A DNA stretch of 6,248 bases, from the NCBI GenBank assembly GCA_028714615.1, contig JAQTMA010000109.1, forward strand, positions 7,410 through 13,657. Reading direction: 5' to 3'. The stretch is from Anaerolineaceae bacterium. GTDB taxonomy: Bacteria > Chloroflexota > Anaerolineae > Anaerolineales > Anaerolineaceae. The translations under genes and the position numbers were made by a program. A model generated the notes under the pieces. The model had not been told where the DNA came from. It did not search any database and saw only the letters and a list, made by a program, of their open reading frames with translations. Positions 4,484 to 6,248 of this stretch are shown here, in pieces. Numbering within the stretch: position 1 is the stretch's first letter; every line of letters starts with the position of its first letter.

Positions 4484-5278
4484 CTATTGCCAGGTGAACA
4501 TCAGCACCTTGCTTTCGGGCAGCTTGACTTCCATGGATGCCGGCTTGGCCGTCCCGCACTTGCCGCCAATGCAATTCCCGTTCGCATCCATCACCCGGCT
4601 GCTGGAGGAAATGGCGGTGAACACCACCGTCCAGGTTCCGCTGGCGCTGGTGGGGAAGAAGGCGTAGAAGAACCCGGTGGAATCCGTGGTCGCGTCGGTG
4701 CGGGAAGGGGTGTCTCCGGTTCCTTGGACGAGCGAGAACTGGATGCCGTTGACCGGCTGCCCGGACGCATCCACCACTCGCCCGCGGACGACCTGGGCCT
4801 CGCCTGGTTCGACCCCCGGAGCGGTTTTCAGATCTTTCTCGGGTTTGATCAACTGTGCAAAAATCCAACCCCGACCTCCAGCGCCGCTCCGAACGTAAAC
4901 CCACTCGTCCCCGGGAGACCGCCCAAGAACCGTCAGGACAGCGCCTTGGCTCAGCAAGCTGCCTGCCGGGAATAGGGTTCCCGGGCCTGTACGGAACTTT
5001 GCTCCCTCCACTGTCACCGTTGCATTGAAGGGGGTGAAGCTCGTCTCGGCTGGAGGTTGCGGAGTGGAGGATGCTGAGCCGGGGGCAGCGGTCACCGCCT
5101 GAGTGGCGCCCGCCGGGTGCGTGGCCGCGCCGGGCGGCGATGTCAAGGGAATTACGGTGATCGCCGCGGTGGGTGCTCCCAGGGGGGTGGTGGGTGTCAA
5201 TCGGCCGGGGGCAGGCAAGTTGCAGCCGGTGAGGGTGATCACGGCTACGAACATCAGCATGGCGCGTTTCCAGTTCAT
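4484..5278 (-). CDS. SH3-domain lipoprotein with Pro/Thr-rich linker and C-terminal Ig-like (carboxypeptidase-regulatory/Cna-B-like) domain
   Basis: A 264-aa surface-anchored lipoprotein of unknown role, possibly cell-wall or envelope associated. The signal peptide MNWKRAMLMFVAVITLTGC has the lipobox LTGC, with lipidated Cys19. Residues 20-80 form a Pro/Thr/Ala-rich tether. A bacterial SH3 domain spans about 84-146, with the hallmark FRTGPGT (95-101), then VLTVLGR, WVYVR (126-130) and GWIF (137-140). Residues 162-257 look like a beta-sandwich domain: VVRGRVVDASGQPVNGIQFSL followed by TDSTGFFYAFFP, the usual opening and middle of such repeats. It has an inserted CIGGKC (236-241) that could form a disulfide. 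The start at ATG 5278 is chosen because AAAGGTG lies about 8 nt upstream and the lipoprotein signal begins there; an upstream extension to 5398 has no signal character. Domain calls are firm; function is unknown. Confidence 0.88.
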   Translation of the reverse strand: MNWKRAMLMFVAVITLTGCNLPAPGRLTPTTPLGAPTAAITVIPLTSPPGAATHPAGATQAVTAAPGSASSTPQPPAETSFTPFNATVTVEGAKFRTGPGTLFPAGSLLSQGAVLTVLGRSPGDEWVYVRSGAGGRGWIFAQLIKPEKDLKTAPGVEPGEAQVVRGRVVDASGQPVNGIQFSLVQGTGDTPSRTDATTDSTGFFYAFFPTSASGTWTVVFTAISSSSRVMDANGNCIGGKCGTAKPASMEVKLPESKVLMFTWQ

Positions 5279-5376
5279 ATCTTTCACCTTTAAGCAAACC
5301 TGATTGCCTTGAAGCGTTTCCATGCAATACGGGTTGCAAGGATCGAACCTTTCCCAAATGACGTTTTCCGGTTGGC

Positions 5377-5414
5377 TTGAGTTCCACACGAAACTCAATT
5401 AGTGTGGTACACTA
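5377..5414. promoter_or_regulatory. Interleaved inverted repeats in the divergent lipoprotein/RRM intergenic region
   Basis: TTGAGTT (5377-5383) pairs with AACTCAA (5392-5398). CCACAC (5384-5389) pairs with GTGTGG (5402-5407). TAGTGT-GGT-ACACTA (5400-5414) is a perfect 6-3-6 palindrome. TTGAGT (5377) and TAGTGT (5400) are also spaced by 17 nt, like a weak plus-strand promoter, and TATATA at 5425-5430 is another possible -10. This looks like an operator/promoter region, but the exact start site for either gene is not resolved. Confidence 0.45.
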
Positions 5415-5445
5415 GCCAGGTAAGTATATAAGGCTTGTCGAGAAT

Positions 5446-5483
5446 TGCTGCCAGACCTTTTATCGGATGGCAGCATTTATTTT
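5446..5483 (+). terminator. Terminator-like hairpin in the leader of the RRM gene (possible attenuator)
   Basis: TGCTGCCA (5446-5453) pairs perfectly with TGGCAGCA (5468-5475) and is followed by TTTATTTT (5476-5483), the shape of an intrinsic terminator. It lies upstream of, not after, a plus-strand gene. It could therefore end a short leader RNA or attenuate transcription into the RRM and cold-shock genes. Part of its left arm and loop, CAGACC (5452-5457), can instead pair with GGTCTG (5487-5492). Confidence 0.55.
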
Positions 5484-5524
5484 CCCGGTCTGAAATGGCC
5501 GGGTGATCGGGAAACAAATACAAG
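5484..5524 (+). promoter_or_regulatory. Structured 5' leader of the RRM gene with alternative hairpins
   Basis: CCCGGTC (5484-5490) can pair with GGCCGGG (5497-5503; one G-U pair, 6-nt loop). Alternatively, TTTCCCG (5481-5487) can pair with CGGGAAA (5508-5514). The two overlap and exclude each other. The second would bury the only purine-rich stretch upstream of ATG 5525 that resembles a ribosome site (GGGA at 5509-5512, about 12 nt away). A structured leader is typical of cold-shock genes. The switch idea is inference. Confidence 0.45.
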
Positions 5525-5872
5525 ATGGAAGTAAAACTGTATATTGGGAACCTTTCGTTCTCCACCACCGCAGAGGACCTGCGCACCTTATTCACTCAAG
5601 CAGGGACAGTAACCTCCTCGGATGTGATCAAGGACCGCTCCAGCGGAGAATCGAAAGGCTTTGCTTTTGTGGCGATGGCCTCTCAAGCCGACGCGGCCAA
5701 AGCAACCCAGATGTTCAACGGCTATTCCCTTGGCGACCGCGAAATCAAAGTCGGCCCTGCCCGCGCGCGTGAAGAAACTGGACGCGGCGGCTTTGGAGGG
5801 AACCGCAATGAAGGTCGTGGACAGGGTAGACCTGTGGCGCACAAGAGTCGCGGTGGGGCGCGGCGCTATTAG
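5525..5872 (+). CDS. RRM-type RNA-binding protein with Arg/Gly-rich C-terminal tail
   Basis: A 115-aa single-RRM protein that would bind single-stranded RNA in the cytoplasm. The RRM spans about 3-80. RNP2 is LYIGNL (5-10) and RNP1 is KGFAFVAM (44-51); Tyr6, Phe46 and Phe48 sit at the aromatic positions that stack on RNA bases. Residues 80-115 form a basic, Gly/Arg-rich tail (GRGGFGGNRNEGRGQGR) like those of the cold-induced RNA-binding proteins of cyanobacteria, which act as RNA chaperones. The ATG at 5525 has only a weak ribosome site, but the RRM begins right after it. It lies 44 bp upstream of a CspA-type gene and is probably co-transcribed with it. The structured leader suggests temperature or growth-linked control. 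Domain identification is secure; the physiological role is inferred. Confidence 0.95.
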   Translation: MEVKLYIGNLSFSTTAEDLRTLFTQAGTVTSSDVIKDRSSGESKGFAFVAMASQADAAKATQMFNGYSLGDREIKVGPARAREETGRGGFGGNRNEGRGQGRPVAHKSRGGARRY

Positions 5873-5916
5873 TAAAAATCGTAATCAATCAGAAATAAAA
5901 CGGAGAATAAGAAAAA

Positions 5917-6126
5917 ATGTCTGACCGCATCGTTGGTACTGTAAAGTGGTTCAATAACACCAAAGGCTATGGCTTCCTGGCGCAGGATAACGGACCGGAC
6001 GTATTCGTCCATCATTCCGCCATCCAAGGCGAAGGCTATCACACCCTGGAAGAAGGCCAGAAGGTGGAATTTTCGATCGAGCAGGGTCCCAAGGGGCTGC
6101 AAGCGGCTTACGTCTCGATCCAATAA
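5917..6126 (+). CDS. CspA-family cold-shock protein
   Basis: A 69-aa protein made of a single cold-shock domain, a five-stranded OB-fold that binds single-stranded RNA or DNA and melts RNA secondary structure. Full family length. Hallmarks are [18 protein letters not shown] (7-24), with RNP1 KGYGFL at 16-21, and VFVHHSAI (29-36) containing RNP2. [20 protein letters not shown] (47-66) is the standard C-terminal half. The ATG at 5917 has GGAG 11 nt upstream, a rather long gap, in an AT-rich 44-bp spacer after the RRM gene. No separate promoter is obvious there, so co-transcription with the RRM gene is likely. A strong terminator follows. Whether it is truly cold-induced or constitutive, as some Csp paralogues are, cannot be told from the sequence. 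Confidence 0.97.
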   Translation: MSDRIVGTVKWFNNTKGYGFLAQDNGPDVFVHHSAIQGEGYHTLEEGQKVEFSIEQGPKGLQAAYVSIQ

Positions 6127-6141
6127 AGGTATTGAATCACC

Positions 6142-6167
6142 CCCGTCCCCGCAAAACCGGGATCGGG
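6142..6167 (+). other. GC-rich imperfect hairpin after the cold-shock gene
   Basis: CCCG (6142-6145) pairs with CGGG (6164-6167), and TCCC (6146-6149) with GGGA (6159-6162), leaving one bulged T at 6163. It begins 15 bp past the cold-shock stop codon, ahead of the main terminator, and may protect the mRNA 3' end. Confidence 0.4.
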
Positions 6168-6187
6168 TTCGAACAAGCCAAATATCG

Positions 6188-6223
6188 AAAAACCCGGAAT
6201 CTCGGTTCCGGGTTTTTTATTTT
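6188..6223 (+). terminator. Strong intrinsic terminator of the RRM/cold-shock unit
   Basis: AAAAACCCGGAA (6188-6199) pairs perfectly with TTCCGGGTTTTT (6206-6217) around the 6-nt loop TCTCGG, and the T-rich tail reads TTTTTTATTTT (6213-6223). This 12-bp stem with a T-run is a textbook intrinsic terminator. It ends the plus-strand unit about 60 bp after the cold-shock stop. The remaining 25 bases to the window end show no feature. Confidence 0.92.
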
Positions 6224-6248
6224 GGTCAGGATCAGCTTGAACATCGGT

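Noticed and set aside
5335..5360. tRNA T-loop-like GGTTCGATCC on the minus strand
   Set aside because: No acceptor stem, D-arm or anticodon arm can be built around it, and the T-stem does not pair properly.
4455..5387. 310-aa open frame on the minus strand overlapping the SH3 lipoprotein
   Set aside because: It is a shifted frame of the lipoprotein gene; its translation is Arg/His/Gly-rich without motifs, whereas the chosen frame has a lipobox and an SH3 domain.
5279..5398. 40-residue N-terminal extension of the lipoprotein
   Set aside because: The extension would place the lipoprotein signal internally; ATG 5278 has a good ribosome site and directly starts the signal peptide.

Overview
The window reads as a chromosomal fragment of a moderately GC-rich, free-living bacterium, most likely a member of the Chloroflexota (Anaerolineae-like). 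This is inferred from gene style rather than from a marker gene. The signs are a lipoprotein with a Pro/Thr-rich linker and a bacterial SH3 domain, an RRM-type RNA-binding protein beside a CspA-type protein, an intergenic array built on GCGTCTCTAC, and a CCCCCTCCCCCAAA inverted repeat. There is no rRNA, tRNA, integrase, transposase or CRISPR array.

Left part (1-2018, minus strand): an osmoprotectant (glycine betaine/choline/carnitine type) ABC importer operon. The order of transcription is permease (1954-1301), lipoprotein substrate-binding protein (1272-301), then ATPase (from 281, running off the left edge). A good sigma70-type promoter (TTGACT-17-CATAAT) lies just upstream of the permease.

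Positions 2019-2365 hold no gene. They carry several short inverted repeats, a four-unit 17-bp tandem array and a 14-bp C/G-rich inverted repeat. A GNAT acetyltransferase (2989-2366, minus) follows.

Middle part (3173-4476, plus): a compact regulatory unit. A consensus promoter (TTGACA-17-TATAAT) is flanked by two copies of an 18-bp palindrome exactly 42 bp apart, one covering the -35 box and one at the expected transcription start. It drives a 69-aa XRE-family repressor. The repressor gene overlaps a four-helix membrane protein gene by 8 bp, and a second, paralogous membrane protein follows after 109 bp. The two membrane proteins share the same layout, with an Asp-Glu-Arg motif at the same residue number. 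This looks like an autoregulated regulator/membrane-protein module and is the most interesting system here.

Right part: an SH3-domain lipoprotein (5278-4484, minus) converges on the membrane-protein gene with only 7 bp between stop codons. Divergently, a plus-strand unit encodes an RRM RNA-binding protein with an Arg/Gly-rich tail (5525-5872) and a CspA-family cold-shock protein (5917-6126). It ends at a strong intrinsic terminator (6188-6223). The leader before the RRM gene can form mutually exclusive hairpins, one resembling an intrinsic terminator, which suggests RNA-level control of a cold-shock-type unit.
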